From Selaginella moellendorffii (lineage: Eukaryota; Streptophyta; Lycopodiopsida; Selaginellales; Selaginellaceae), in assembly GCF_000143415.4 (NCBI RefSeq), contig NW_003314264.1:2949444-3013443 (forward strand): a stretch of DNA of 64,000 nt. The letters are read 5' to 3'. This document shows, in pieces, positions 36,701-48,082 of this stretch. Position numbers and translations under genes: made by a program. The notes beneath the pieces are model-generated. The model saw nothing but the letters and a program-made list of their open reading frames with translations, was not told the origin of the DNA and searched no databases. Within the stretch, counting starts at the first letter, position 1. Each line of letters opens with the position of its first letter.

Positions 36701-37816
36701 AAGGGGTTCTCATGAACCCACCAACATAGCCTCAAGGTATCACACCTTGGCACATTTGGTGTCTCCACACCATCGGCTCCACGAGCCTACCTCTATGACA
36801 TTTCCCCTTCGTGTCTAAGTCTTTGCCAAGACCAACACCGCTCTTTCTCATGCCAACCATCTGTTAGCACTGCACCATAGAAGTCACACACAACTTTATG
36901 TCAAAGTTGTTTTCTTCTGAGAACACCTTTCCCACAACTTTAGCATGGCACATTTTGCCATCGATGAGATACCCTCTGTTCTCATCCTTGGATCCTATGA
37001 TCCCCCCCCCATCCTTTGTGGGGAACAACACACCTCAGTCCAAATGCTTCCATCAGTCCTTTTAGGACCATCCGTTGACTCTACTTGAGTCATCCAGCAG
37101 TTTTGGACTTGGTTAATCCACAGACCCGAAAGGTCCTACTTGTGAGGCACTAGCTCACTGGAATACACTTCTTGCATTCCTGTCCTACTCAAAAGGACTA
37201 TTTTCACAAGTGTTACTCTGACACTTGATTTTGTTCTCTGGGGGCAACCTTTGCCCCTTAGGACTACTTGTCCATGTGATGAGAACATCAACTCATCCAC
37301 TTAATACACCCCCAACTCCTTGGGTTGTTCCAGCATTTATTAGAGGTAGCCCCGGCTACCTTTTCAAGGACTTGAGTCCTCTTCCGTATTTGACCTCCCA
37401 CGGTCATTACTTCTGGTCTCACATTCATGAGCACCAACCTCAACTATATGAGGAAAATCTTGTGACTCCTTTATTGCTTTGGAGTCTTTATCTTTCCCGT
37501 GATCCCAACTGTAGTTGTTTACCACAACTACATTAGCCAGTTTGCTAAGTCAAATGCTCATCTGGATCACATCCTCAACTCTTTGAGGAAAACCATATAC
37601 TGTTCCCAAGATCCCAAAGTCGTTCCATTATTGGCCCTTTTCTATCCACCACCTCGTCTACAAGTTCACACATGAACTGTAATGGAGAGCCATGTCTTCC
37701 CGACTTGCTACTCCTCAAGGATAGGCCCACTCCTCGGACCTTCCGATGCCAACACTAGTGGTGATATACTTGAGCACCAATAAAAGTCGGACTAAGGAAC
37801 AGCTCCGATACCAAGT
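33719..37816 (-). other. Element D interior, non-coding
   Basis: 4098 bp collinear with 11842-15944 of element A. No gag or pol motif; all frames short. Confidence 0.7.
37801..37815 (-). promoter_or_regulatory. Element D primer-binding site
   Basis: Minus strand CTTGGTATCGGAGCT next to the right LTR, closer to the tRNA-Met primer sequence TGGTATCAGAGC than in element A. Confidence 0.75.
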
Positions 37817-39606
37817 TGTAAGCGACTAAATTTTCCATTCTACTTTAGTCACTTAACCACACCTCTGACCACTTGGAGGAGTCTCATTCACAACCTCCAT
37901 AAGTCCAATCCAGGACTTGGGACTTGCTAGCCCCGAGAATAGCATCCATGCCACTCAACATTTGCACTTGGTCCAAGTGCTCCACGTGTCCGATCCCATG
38001 ACCGACACTCAAAGGTACCACCGACATAGCAGCCCGTTACGCTAAGGCCATGCCCAATCACCTTTGCCACACTAGTAGTCCAATACCACTTGCATCACCG
38101 TCTTGGCTCTCCAAGACTAGGCAAACCATCCGTGAGTGGTCATCTCAGATCCACTCCTTAGCATCCTTAGGATGCCCACCGACAAGGGGAATAGCCTTCC
38201 CCAATATCCCTCTGTCAGTCCCCACTAAGTCCCTTTTCGCCCCTGGCCTTGTTTGCCAACACTGCCACTGGATCGAGACCCACAGGCCCGACCACTAAGT
38301 CCCACGGTCCTCTGGGACTTCGTCACCACACGACTGTGTCCTTGGTCACTACCCTAGAGGACTGCTCCTCTTCCTTTCCACAGTCTGGGCCTTTGGGACA
38401 ACATTTCGGAACACCGTGGCCTTACACGAGCCACCTGGGTACTCTCCTCGCCTTCTGCCCTTGGGTGCTCTAGCCATGGGCTTAGAGCGGGTTCCGTTGA
38501 GCCACACCTCGTATCTAAGTAGGTAGTGCCACCCACACTTGGACTGGGAGCATCGGCCAGTCGATCTCCCGGGGGAACTAGAGCCGGCTCTTGAACACTT
38601 CACCAAGCTACCCCGCTTGTCGGTCTGTGTTCACTCTAGTCTTGGACTTCCCAGTGGGCAGCTCATCACCCAACACTGGGTCCGGCCTTCCTGGGCCAAA
38701 CTAGCCTTTCCTGGCCAAACTGGCTCCACTGCAGTCCTCCCCCTACTATACTTTTGGAGCTCACCAAACCCCCCAGGGTCTGGGAGACGAACGCTTTGGG
38801 CTTTCACCCTCTCAGGCTCCGGACTCGGACTCGGACTCGGACTCGGACTCGGACTCGGACTCGGCCTCGGCCTCGGTCTCGGTCTCGGTCCCGATCTCGG
38901 TCTCGGTCTCGGTCTCGGTCCCGGTCCCGGTCTCGGTCTCGACTTCGGACTCGATCTCGGACTCCATCTCGGACTCCATCTCGGGTCCATCTCGGACTCC
39001 ATCTCGGGTCCATCTCGGACTCCATCTCGGGTCCATCTCGGACTCCATCTCGGGTCCATCTCGGACTCCATCTCGGACTCCATCTCGGGTCCATCTCGGA
39101 CTCCATCTCGGACTCCATTTCAGGTCCATCTCGGGTCCACCTCGGACTCCATCTCGGACTCCATCTCGCACTCCATCTCGGGTCCATCTCGGACTCCATC
39201 TCGGACTCCATCTCGGGTCCATCTCGGACTCCATCTCGGACTCCATCTCGGGTCCATCTCGGACTCCATTTCGGACTCCAACTCGGGTCCATCTCGGACT
39301 CCATTTCGGACTCCAACTCGGGTCCATCTCGGACTCGGACTCCACTTCGGACTCCAACTCGAGTCCATCTCGGACACTTCCACGTGTCATGTGTTGGTCC
39401 TTTTGGGTCCCTTTTTGGAGCCTCGCCTTTTGCTCGCTTCGTGCTCGTTCCTCGAGCACTTCGTTGGGAGTTCCACTCCCGCTCTTGACTTTTCAAGTCG
39501 GAGCTTTTGGTCCAAACGTGTTACGCTCGTTTGGCTCTCGCTTCGGCCACTACCATGTGGCGCCCTTCCGGCTCCACTTTGGGGCCTAGGGATTTTGTGT
39601 CTCACA
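37817..39606 (-). repeat. Element D right (5') LTR
   Basis: 1790 bp, differing from the left LTR at only five seen bases plus two hexamer units. Confidence 0.93.
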
Positions 39607-40267
39607 CAAAGTTAGGCCAAGAACACTAATGTGTTGGGTACTAACGGATTGTGGGAAAGGCAAAGTTTCCCTAATGGTGGATTCCCAACCGCTCCAATTT
39701 GGCGAAGTGGATGCTCCAAAGGGGGGAGCGGTAAGGTAGCCAAATAATAGGGCCGTGGGTAGCCTTAACACCAATTATGATAACTAAAACTTAGTGTCAA
39801 AGGTGGCACGATATCGGAGAGAGGATGATAGTATCCTCAAGTAAAGAACTTCCTAGGATAGGGAAGTGGAGTTGCACCATGTGCAACGTAAGGTGTCGGA
39901 GACACCTAGGAAATTGACTCTGAGAAGTCAAAACTAAAAGTTCCAAAGTGCAAGGTTATATCAATGGAATCTGAGACTACTCGAGGATGAGTAGTGGAAT
40001 TGAGTTAGAGAGGGAGTCTCTAACGGGTTTAGTGAGAACTGAACCAATAAAAAGGAGCAAACCACCCCAAATGGTCGAATGAGTCTCTATGTTGGAGAGA
40101 CTATGCTCCTTAAAGGATGGACAAGGCATGGTGCGCCTTTGGTGTCAAACCATAGACAAATATTGGCTGGGTGCCAAGGATGGAACTGGTAATACATGCG
40201 GGTGTTACTTTATAAGAGGGTTTACCATTCGATGAGGACATCAAACTTCATCTATGGGTGGTGGAGT
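39607..40267 (+). other. Element C interior, right remnant
   Basis: Continues the C interior after the D insertion, ending with GGGTGGTGGAGT, the polypurine-tract candidate, directly before C's right LTR. Confidence 0.75.
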
Positions 40268-41894
40268 TGTGAGACACAAAATCCCTAGGCCCCAAAGCGG
40301 AGCCGGAAGGGAGCCATGTGGTAGTGGCCAAAGCGAAAGCCAAACGAGCGTAACACGTTTGGACTAAAAGCTCCGACTTGGAAGGTTGAGAGCGGGAGTG
40401 GAACTCCCAACAAAGTGCTCGAGGAGCGAGCACGAGGCAACCAATAAACAAGGCTCCAAAAAGGGACCCAAAAAGGACCAACACATATGTGGAAGTGTCC
40501 AAGATGGACTCCGAGATGGAATCCGAGGTGGACCGAGACGGAGTCCGAGATGGAGTCCGAGATGGAGTCCGAGATGGAGTCCGAGGTGGAGTCCGAGGTG
40601 GACTGAGACAGAGTCCGAGATGGAGTTCGAGATGGACCGAGATGGACCGAGATGGAGTTTGAGATGGAGTCCGAGATGGACCCGAGATGGAATCCGAGAT
40701 GGAGTCCGAGATGGACCCGAGATGGACCCGAGATGGAATCTGAGATGGAGTCCGAGATGGACCCGAGATGGAGTCCGAGGCCGAGACTGAGACTAGGACC
40801 GAGACCGAGATCGGGACCGAGACCGAGGCTGAGGCCGAGTCCAAGTCCGAGTCCGAGTCCAAGTCCGAGTCCAAGTCTAAGTCCAAGTTCGAGTCTGAGA
40901 GGGTGAAAGCCCAAAGCATTCGTCTCCCAGACCCTGGGGGGTTTGGTGAGCTCCAAAAGTATAGTAAGGGGGAGGACTGCAGTGGAGCCAGTTTGGCCAG
41001 GAAAGGCCAGTTTGGCCCAGGAAGGCCAGACCCAGTGTTAGGTGATAAACTGACCACTGGGAAGTCCAAGACTAGAGTGAATACGGATCGACAAGCGGGG
41101 TAGCTTGGTGAAGTGTTCAAGAGCCGGCTCTAGTTCCCCCAGGAGATCGACTGGCCGATGCTCCCAGTCCAAGTGTGGGTGGCACTACCTACTTGGATAC
41201 CTGGTGTGGCTCAATGGAACTTCGCTCTAAGCCCATGGCTAGAGCACCTAAAGGCAAAAGGCAAGGAGAGTACCCACGAGACCCGCGTAAGGCCATGGTG
41301 TTCCGAAATGTCGTCCCAAAGTCCCAGACTGTGGAAAGGAAGAGGAGTAGTGCTCTAGTGTGGTGACCAAGGACACGGTCACACAGGGAGGAAGTCCTAG
41401 AGGACAGTGGGACTTAGTGGTCGGGCCCGTGGGCCTTGATCCAGTGGCAGTGTTGGCGAGCACGGCCAAGGACGAAAAGGGACTTGGTGGGGACTGGAAT
41501 GGAGATATTGGGGAAGGCTAATCCCCATGTCTGTGGGCATCCTAAGGATGCTAAGGAGTGGATCTAGGATGATCACTCGTGGATAGATGGCCTAATCTTT
41601 GAGTGACGGGACTGGGATGCAGGTGGTGTTAGACCATCGTTGTGACTAAGGTGAATGGACATGGCCTTAGCGTAACAAGCTGATATGTTGGTGGTACCTT
41701 GGGGTGTCGGTCATGGGATCGGACACGTGGAGCACTTGGACCAAGTGCATAGGTTGAGTGGCGGGGATGCCATTCTCGGGGCTAGTAAGCCCAAGTCCAA
41801 AATAGGACTTATGGAGGTTGTGAGTGAGACTCCTCCAAGTGGTCGGAGGTGCGGTTAAGTGACTAAAGTAAAATGGAAAAATTAGTCACTTACA
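40268..41894 (+). repeat. Element C right (3') LTR
   Basis: 1627 bp, TGTGAGACAC to TCACTTACA; array at about 40497-40895. Many transitions relative to the left LTR. Confidence 0.9.
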
Positions 41895-41899
41895 GGGTC

Positions 41900-41998
41900 C
41901 AGCAATACCGACCTCCTGCCATCATAGCAGTAAGAAAAGAGTGTTCGTAAGGACTGGCCGACAGATAACTTTCAATACCCAAAGTCACATTCGCAACA
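41900..41998 (-). repeat. Element F right LTR, last part
   Basis: Matches 23332-23430 of the left LTR (CAGCAATACCGACCTCC... to TTCGCAACA), completing the LTR split by C. Confidence 0.85.
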
Positions 41999-42315
41999 AT
42001 GGATGACTTGGTGTTAGTTTGTTTTCCCCATCTTACAGTACATGGTTTATCTAAGGGGCTCCTTGCTCAATGGAAAGGACTATATCGGGTGTTGTGGCAA
42101 ATTGAACCATAAGTTTATAAGGTTCGGCATGATGTCCAATAAGCCGATCCTTCAGAAATTATACATGTGCAACAGTTGAAACGCTTTGTACAAAGGGATC
42201 AGGAACAGTTAATACCACTTACAGATCTTTCGATGCCTCCTCCTGACGTTCCTTTAGATCCCAACCCATTTACAAGAGAACCCTAATAGTCTTCCATTAT
42301 TCCGAGAGGAGGGGA
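41999..42315 (+). pseudogene. E1 integrase C-terminal end and polypurine tract
   Basis: Resumes the frame cut at 21011: DDLVLVCFPHLTVHGLSKG, LAQWKGLYRVL, then LKRFVQRDQEQL and a Pro-rich end (MPPPDVPLDPNPF). The purine run CGAGAGGAGGGGATGA at 42303-42318 abuts the 3' LTR. The inverted copy E2 shows the same sequence uninterrupted at this point. Confidence 0.8.
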
Positions 42316-42493
42316 TGATCTAAAGTTCAAGTGTATATTACGATGTTATATACTAATATTTATATAGTGGGATTTTGGTTGCCATCAGATTGGTTTCAAT
42401 TCGGACCACTCGCTTCTGTATATAAGCTAAGGTTTTTGGGCTAATTGATATGCACATTTTCTGTATTCGCTTTCCATATTCTATGCACTCACA
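42316..42493 (+). repeat. E1 3' LTR
   Basis: 178 bp, TGATCTAAAG to CACTCACA; same length as the E2 LTR at 42767-42944. Confidence 0.78.
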
Positions 42494-42766
42494 GTTTTTG
42501 TTTTTTAAATTGTTTTTAAGTTTACAAAGAAAAGAGACATTTATAATTACTACTCATTTATAATCATCCAACTCTATTTTACATTACAATTTAATTTTAC
42601 TATGAATTTCAAATATAATCTCTTGATTGTGATCTTAAAAACTATGTTTATACTTATTATAATCGATGGAACTTCATAAAATAATAATTTAACAAGTATT
42701 AAAATTTCAAATATTTCTTATAAAATATTTCAAAAGGTTTAGAATGTAAATAAACTAAATAAGTTT
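42494..42766. other. AT-rich spacer between two tail-to-tail gypsy copies
   Basis: Very AT-rich, no feature recognised; separates the 3' ends of E1 and E2. Confidence 0.5.
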
Positions 42767-44590
42767 TGTGAGTACATGGAATATGGAAAGGGAATACAGA
42801 AAATGTGCATATCAATTAGCCCAAAAACCCTTACTTATATACAGGAGCAAATAGTCCGGATTGAAATTAATCCGATAGCTACCAAAATCCCACTACGCTA
42901 ATATTAGTATACAGTATTGTAGTGTATATTTGAACTTCATATCATCCCCTCCTCTCGGAATAATGGAAGACCATTAGGGTTCTATTATAGATGGGTCGGG
43001 ATCTAGAGGAATGTCAGGAGGAGGCATCGGTAGATCTGTAAATGGTATTAACTATTCTTGATCCCTTTGTACAAAGCGTTTTAACCGCTGCACATGCACA
43101 ATTTTTGAAGGATCAACATATTGGATGTTATGTCAAACTTCATAAATTTGTGGTTCAACTTGCTAGGACACCCAATATAGTCCTTTCCACTGAGCAAGGA
43201 GCCCCTTTGATAAACCATGTACTGTAAGATAAAGAAAATAAACTAACACCAAGTCATCCACTTTGTACTCCATAGGTGGACGATGATGGGAGTTATAGCA
43301 CTGTTGTTGTCCCACTTGTACGTGGCCTAAATGTTCAATAGACTCTGCTCAGACAAGTGGAAGAATGCTTGTCAAATACTAATCCTATGACCTAGCATCG
43401 ACAACTCGTGGTAATCACAAAGGTAAATCTAACTCCGTTAGTAATATTGGATCATAATTATATAGGAGTTTATATGGTGAAGCACTGATAGAACTTTACA
43501 CCCTTGTGACGTATGCATACTAAAGAGATGGCAAATAACCATCCCAATTTGAATGCTAAAAGTTCACGTACTTTGCGATTATTCCTTTGAATGTCTGAAC
43601 AAGCTGTTCCACCAAACCATCTAACTGTGGATAATAAACATTTGTGAAAGTGTGGTGTATCCCCAATCAAGATGTCAAAATATGAAATGCCTCAGCCATA
43701 AATGTGGGACTATTATCCGAAACAATCCATTCCAGACAAGAAACTTAGAATACCACTTAATTGAGGAGGAAGTATCTAATAACAATTGCAAAGGCACTAG
43801 CAAGAGCACCAACTTCCATCCGACAAGTCAAATAGTCAAAAACAATAATACCATATTCATTGCTAGTAATCAATCGTGGAAAAAGTCCCATAAGATCAAA
43901 CCCCACTAGCTCAAATGGACGGGAAACTACAATTAACTCCAACCGTCCTTCTACGGCACAATGGGGAGTATTATAAACTTGGCACCAAACACAGCTACGC
44001 ACATACCGGATAACATCTCTAGCCAATAAAAAAACTTGCACAACTTATCAGTCACATGACGATGTCCCATATGCCCGTTTAGAACAGGAGAATTATGGTA
44101 GGCATGGAGAAATCATAGAATAAAGACAGAAGGCACCAACCGTAAAGGATCATCAAGAACCATCCCTACAAAATAAAAAAGGTTGTCTTCAAGATAATAT
44201 TAAGAATGTAAATGCTAGAATGGCAAGTCATCAGCAAGTGATGTAAAAATTCTCAAACCCATTTGGAAGCCTTCAAATCCATGGCTCAATATTTTGAGCC
44301 TTACAAACCTTATCAAGAAAAGGTAGATCTTGCTCTACACCTTGTGGACACTGAACATTAAGTATAGCAACTGCCAACGGCACAAAATCCTTATTGAGAA
44401 AATCTACAAATGTTGGAAAAATAGGCTCGTCAGAAACATGAGAAGAAAGTGAAGAAGAAAAGCTCGAGAAAAGGCATCAGCATCAGCCATAAAAGTCCTT
44501 GGGCGATGAATAACATTAAAATCATATATTTGAAGCTTTAAAGCCCACCAAGTAGTATGACCAACCAAGTTATTCCGCTTCAACTATTAC
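42767..44590 (-). mobile_element. E2: truncated inverted Ty3/gypsy copy (3' LTR, integrase, end of RNase H)
   Basis: Minus strand, same family as E1. 3' LTR 42767-42944, polypurine CGAGAGGAGGGGATGA, integrase C-terminus 42960-43280, core at 43400-43990 (FDLMGLFPRLITSNEYGIIVFDY), zinc region with SCVWCQVYN at about 43970-44010, then linker and RNase H end up to about 44590. Everything 5' of that is missing. Broken by stops; useful because it shows the uninterrupted sequence at E1's element-F insertion site. Confidence 0.85.
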
Positions 44591-45696
44591 AACCAAGTTA
44601 CTATTACAACTGTACAAAGTTAATATTTTTGGTTTTCTTTATTAGTCTTTGTCTAAGGTAGTTGAGAATCTAGTCATCATATATACACTTGACTAAAAGA
44701 GCATAAGAATGGAATTCCTAGATTATATTATCAAATATACTTGATTTGATTATAAAACTTGCTTATTAATTTGCACTAGTTAAGTATTGAGAGCCATCAC
44801 AATATTGAACTCAATCCCTTAATATTGCTAAATGATAGCTTATTGTGTACATTAATGTCAAGGGGCTAGAGTGTGTTTGTGAAATTCAAGATCATTAGTT
44901 TCCCTTTATTTTAGACTAAGTGTGATTAATTAGTGAGGGATTAATAATAATCTTAGGGTTGTGACCCTTTGTATCAATTGTGAGAAACAAAATACAAAAG
45001 AGAGCTTGATGGGAAGCAAAGAACAAATGGGTGATGTGATGGAGAGCAATGATGGCATTGCCAAAGAGGCCGGTGATGAGGAGCATGAACTTCTGAATGG
45101 CTGTAATGACAATTAGCATTGGAGTATGAGGAGGCTCAAGTCCCTAGGCAGCAATGATTTCTTTGTGCTTGCTCATTTTGGTGTTTAGAGTTTTCCTCCA
45201 CAATTAAACACCTTTGCTATCATGCCTTATATATTAATTTTGGTTTCTCTAACTATTTCATAATTTAGTATAATTCTATATTTAATAAGTTTTTGAACTT
45301 GTCCTAGAGACTATCTCTTGGTTCTAGGGTGAGAGCCCAAAATGGGGGAAAGGGCAAAGGGTTATAAAAGGGGTTTCAAATGTATAGTAGGGATAATGGT
45401 TGAAAATATAATCAATTCTTAAAACATTAGTTTGGCTTCTACTAAGCTATATTGATTTTTATTTGTGTTTAGCTTAGGTCTAAACCCAAGCTCCATATTA
45501 TGCTAGTTAGTGGGGTACCTACCTCTTTGTGTTAGGCTAGTGGTATATTAAAATTATGACAAACTTTCTACTATACTTGATATTATTTTATATACAAGAG
45601 CTAAATACAATGCTTGTAAAAGAATTGAGTGCATATCAAATCCCCATTCTGTAATGCAATGGCTTGGGATTTAATTCTAAATTCTTGTACACTCTA

Positions 45697-45709
45697 TTTG
45701 GTATCAAAG
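45697..45709 (+). promoter_or_regulatory. Element G primer-binding site
   Basis: TTTGGTATCAAAG follows the 5' LTR, matching the F primer site TTTGGTATTAGAG. Confidence 0.6.
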
Positions 45710-46859
45710 TATTATCTTAGTGATTTCTATTCAACTTTTGTCAAAAATTTTAACTTCAATTGCATATGTAAAGATTTTCCTAGAAGATCCATATTGACCT
45801 ATATAGGATTAATTATATTGAATCATTTAGTAAGAATGTTGTATATATATTCATTTAATGATAAAGGCATATAAACAGCTAGTAAAATAGTGAAAATGAA
45901 TCATATTGATGCTACTAAAACTTCAATACAAGTAAATTAAGAGGGGAAGAACTTAAGCCTATAGTTGCATTGCCATAGTGTACAGCTCAAGATATTAATA
46001 TTGAGAAATTGTGAAAGGAAATTTGCAAATTAAAGGAGGAGAAAAAAAATAGAAAGAAAGAAGCAGGGGTAGTTAAACTTAAAATAATTAAACTTCTTTT
46101 TAAGTTTTGAGGATGATAAAGTTTTACAACCACCTTCAATTGTATGAATTTCAAAGTTCAAGTCATCCAACTTCATAGGCATATGGGACTATCAGGTTTT
46201 GGAATATTAAGTTTATAATATAGCAAATTATTTCATAGTGGCAGATATAGATGATCATATAAAAGTTGCATAATCATGCTAAAATTTAGTAGTGCCAAAT
46301 GTGTGTTGAGAAAAGGCATATTAGAAGCTAGATTAAGATGCAAACTCGTATTTATAAGGAATACTTACCAAATGATTTTGGTCTTAAGATTCACATAGAG
46401 CTACATTAGTTAAAGCAATGTGGGGGCTTTATGCACAATATTAATGTTTTTGCTTAAAAATGCATTGTAATTACAAACAAAGATGTTAGGTGTTATTTCT
46501 TGAAAGGTTTACATTCACTTTCTCATAATAAAGTTTTGAAGTTTAAATTAAAGATATATTTAGAGTGTAAAAAGGTAAAAAGTAAATTGCCTTTAATGAC
46601 TCACTCATGGAAGAATATCAACAATTATATGCTGACTTCAAACAAAAATAAGAATTTCAAGAATAAACAAGGTGAACAAAAACAAAGAGTGGAAGGGGAA
46701 TTTTACTCTAAAGATTCATAAATCACAGTTAATAAAGGTGATACTTAGCATTTGCCATCTACTTCATTTAATCCTAAACCCTCAATTCTTTTATCTAGTG
46801 GGTGCAAGCAATAATAGTCTGTGAAGTTTGTTCATAGTAAAATAAGTAGTATGAGTTAT

Positions 46860-46901
46860 TGTTTCCACTGTTGAGAGGTAAAACATAAGTTCGTGGAATG
46901 T
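46860..46901 (+). pseudogene. Element G gag zinc knuckle remnant
   Basis: Reads C-F-H-C-stop-E-V-K-H-K-F-V-E-C: a CCHC knuckle with the exact CX2CX4HX4C spacing and a stop codon (TGA) in place of one residue. Further frames upstream (46100-46850) are too broken to assign. Confidence 0.65.
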
Positions 46902-47059
46902 TGTAACAAGTATAAAATGAGATCTCACATTAATGTCATGAGGGAAAACAATAGTGGTGAAATTGAAGGGGTTGACGAATTAATTAATAAATACTATGAG
47001 GAAGAAGAGGTAATTTATTTTCCTTAAATTTTTTCCGTAATCAATGCAAACACTAATCT

Positions 47060-47370
47060 GTTATTGTATTTTATAAACTTTGTTTATGGAAATCAAATCC
47101 AAATGATAATTGACATAAGAGTTATATATACCATGATATCTAAAGAATTTATTAAGTTGTTAAGATTGAAAGATGAGTAAATGTTTCTCATATAGTTTCA
47201 ATTTGCAAAAGGTGGAAAAGTAGCCAAAAAAATTATGAATAATGTATTAATAAAGATATCCAAGTGGAAAGAAAAATTGAATTTAATAGTGTTAAAGATA
47301 CCAAACTTTTAGATGATGTTTAATATGGATTTCTTGAACATATACTTGTTGAGTGGAGTTAAATGGAGTT
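47060..47370 (+). pseudogene. Element G retropepsin remnant
   Basis: Frame with stops reads YTMISKEFIKLLRLKDE, FQFAKGGKVAKKIMNNV, LNLIVLKIPNF and MMFNMDFLNIY, the layout of a retropepsin (flap and G-M-D-F-L end), but the catalytic Asp-Ser-Gly region is lost (IDIRV). Confidence 0.55.
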
Positions 47371-47515
47371 GAATCATATTGAGGTTAAAAGGTTATTCTC
47401 ATATATCCTTTTAGTTGCAAATCACTCATTGAGATATTAGAATGCTATGTTTTTAATAGCAAGAGCAACTAAAAAAACATTTAAAAAGAGATGTAAAACC
47501 TTTTAGTGTTGCAAA

Positions 47516-48079
47516 TGTGACTTCGGGTATCGAAAGTTACTTGTCGACTGTCCTTTTGAAAATTCTTTCTTTACTACCATGATGGTAGGAGGTTGGTATT
47601 GCTAGACCTTTTATCAATCCCTCTTGTTCAAGTGTTAGTAAATTGAATTTTACATTTGTACTTGGCCGGATGAGCATAAAGAAGGGATTCCTAAGTGTCT
47701 ATTTAGCCAAGCATATTTGGCCTGGCTTATTAATTCTCTTTTGCTCTATCTTGCACTGGCTTGGGAAGAACCCTCACATATTGAGACTAGTCCTTTAACA
47801 TCGCTACATGATAGCTTACCATATCTACTAAACACCTTCACTATCATGTCTTTTGTGTTAGTCTCATTTCAGTCCCAAATGTTATTTATGAAAAATGTCT
47901 AGATTCACTCATTTGGCATATCTACGGAATATAGAAATTGTTTTAAACACAATGGTATTTGTCCTATGTCCAAATTCACAATCTAGAAACATTCCATATT
48001 TAATTCAAGCTTATTCTAGAGACTAACTCCTAGTATTAAAGGAAGCTTGGGGTGAAAGCCCAAAACATGTGTTCCTCAA
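47516..48079 (+). repeat. Element G truncated 3' LTR
   Basis: Inverted counterpart of the first about 565 bp of the F LTR, including CATGATGGTAGGAGG, CTCATTTGGCATATCTA and TGAAAGCCCAAAACATGTGTTCCT, ending abruptly at the junction with NPF sequence. Confidence 0.75.
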
Positions 48080-48082
48080 GGG

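Larger units (their letters stand above)
31917..39606 (-). mobile_element. Element D: young complete LTR element of the A family
   Basis: LTRs 31917-33718 and 37817-39606 with TG..CA ends and exact duplication caaag (31912-31916 and 39607-39611). Comparing the LTRs by eye gave five substitutions and one 12-bp length difference in the tandem array over about 1790 bp, so this is the most recent insertion in the window. The 4.1-kb interior (33719-37816) is collinear with element A and carries no recognised protein. Orientation follows from the primer site at 37801-37815. Confidence 0.94.
29419..41894 (+). mobile_element. Element C: LTR element of the A/D family, internally deleted and split by D
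   Basis: LTRs 29419-31072 and 40268-41894, flanked by the exact 5-bp duplication gggtc (29414-29418 and 41895-41899). Only about 1.5 kb of interior remains (31073-31916 and 39607-40267). The primer-site end is missing, since the left LTR joins directly to interior sequence equivalent to element A position about 14,580; a second deletion lies near 31,440. The left LTR starts TGTAAGACAC instead of TGTGAGACAC. Its LTRs are more diverged than those of D, so it is the older insertion. Confidence 0.9.
21012..41998 (-). mobile_element. Element F: non-coding LTR element with multiplied left LTR, itself invaded by C and D
   Basis: Bounded by TGTAACACACG at 21012 and TTCGCAACA at 41998. The flanks are gtgga (21007-21011) and atgga (41999-42003), one base different. 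Right of it the E1 integrase frame resumes. Own content: extra LTR copies at 21012-22308, full left LTR 22309-23430, interior 23431-28399, right LTR 28400-29418 plus 41900-41998. The primer site beside the right LTR puts the element on the minus strand. No protein domain was recognised in the interior. Confidence 0.82.
9161..42493 (+). mobile_element. E1: old Ty3/gypsy LTR retrotransposon, split by nested insertions
   Basis: A short LTR at 9161-9313 is matched by another at 42316-42493. Between them, once the inserted elements A and F are set aside, lies about 4.9 kb of gag, protease, reverse transcriptase, RNase H and integrase remnants in order on the plus strand. The flanking 5-bp words gtttt at 9156-9160 and 42494-42498 could be the target duplication, though the sequence is low complexity. 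The integrase frame broken at 21011 resumes at 42000, which proves the two halves belong together. Many in-frame stops; not coding now. Confidence 0.82.
44600..48079 (+). mobile_element. Element G: decayed LTR element related to F, with gag/protease remnants
   Basis: Plus-strand element. A diverged 5' LTR (about 44600-45696) contains TTAGCTTAGGTCTAAACCC and a GAGAGCCCAAAATGGG/GTATAGTAGGGATA module shared with F. A tRNA-Met-like primer site follows at 45697-45709, then about 1.8 kb of interior. The 3' LTR starts at 47516 (TGTGACTTCGGGTATC, the F LTR start) and is cut at about 48079 in its middle, where NPF pseudogene sequence begins. No reverse transcriptase or integrase is seen between the LTRs. 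Confidence 0.72.
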
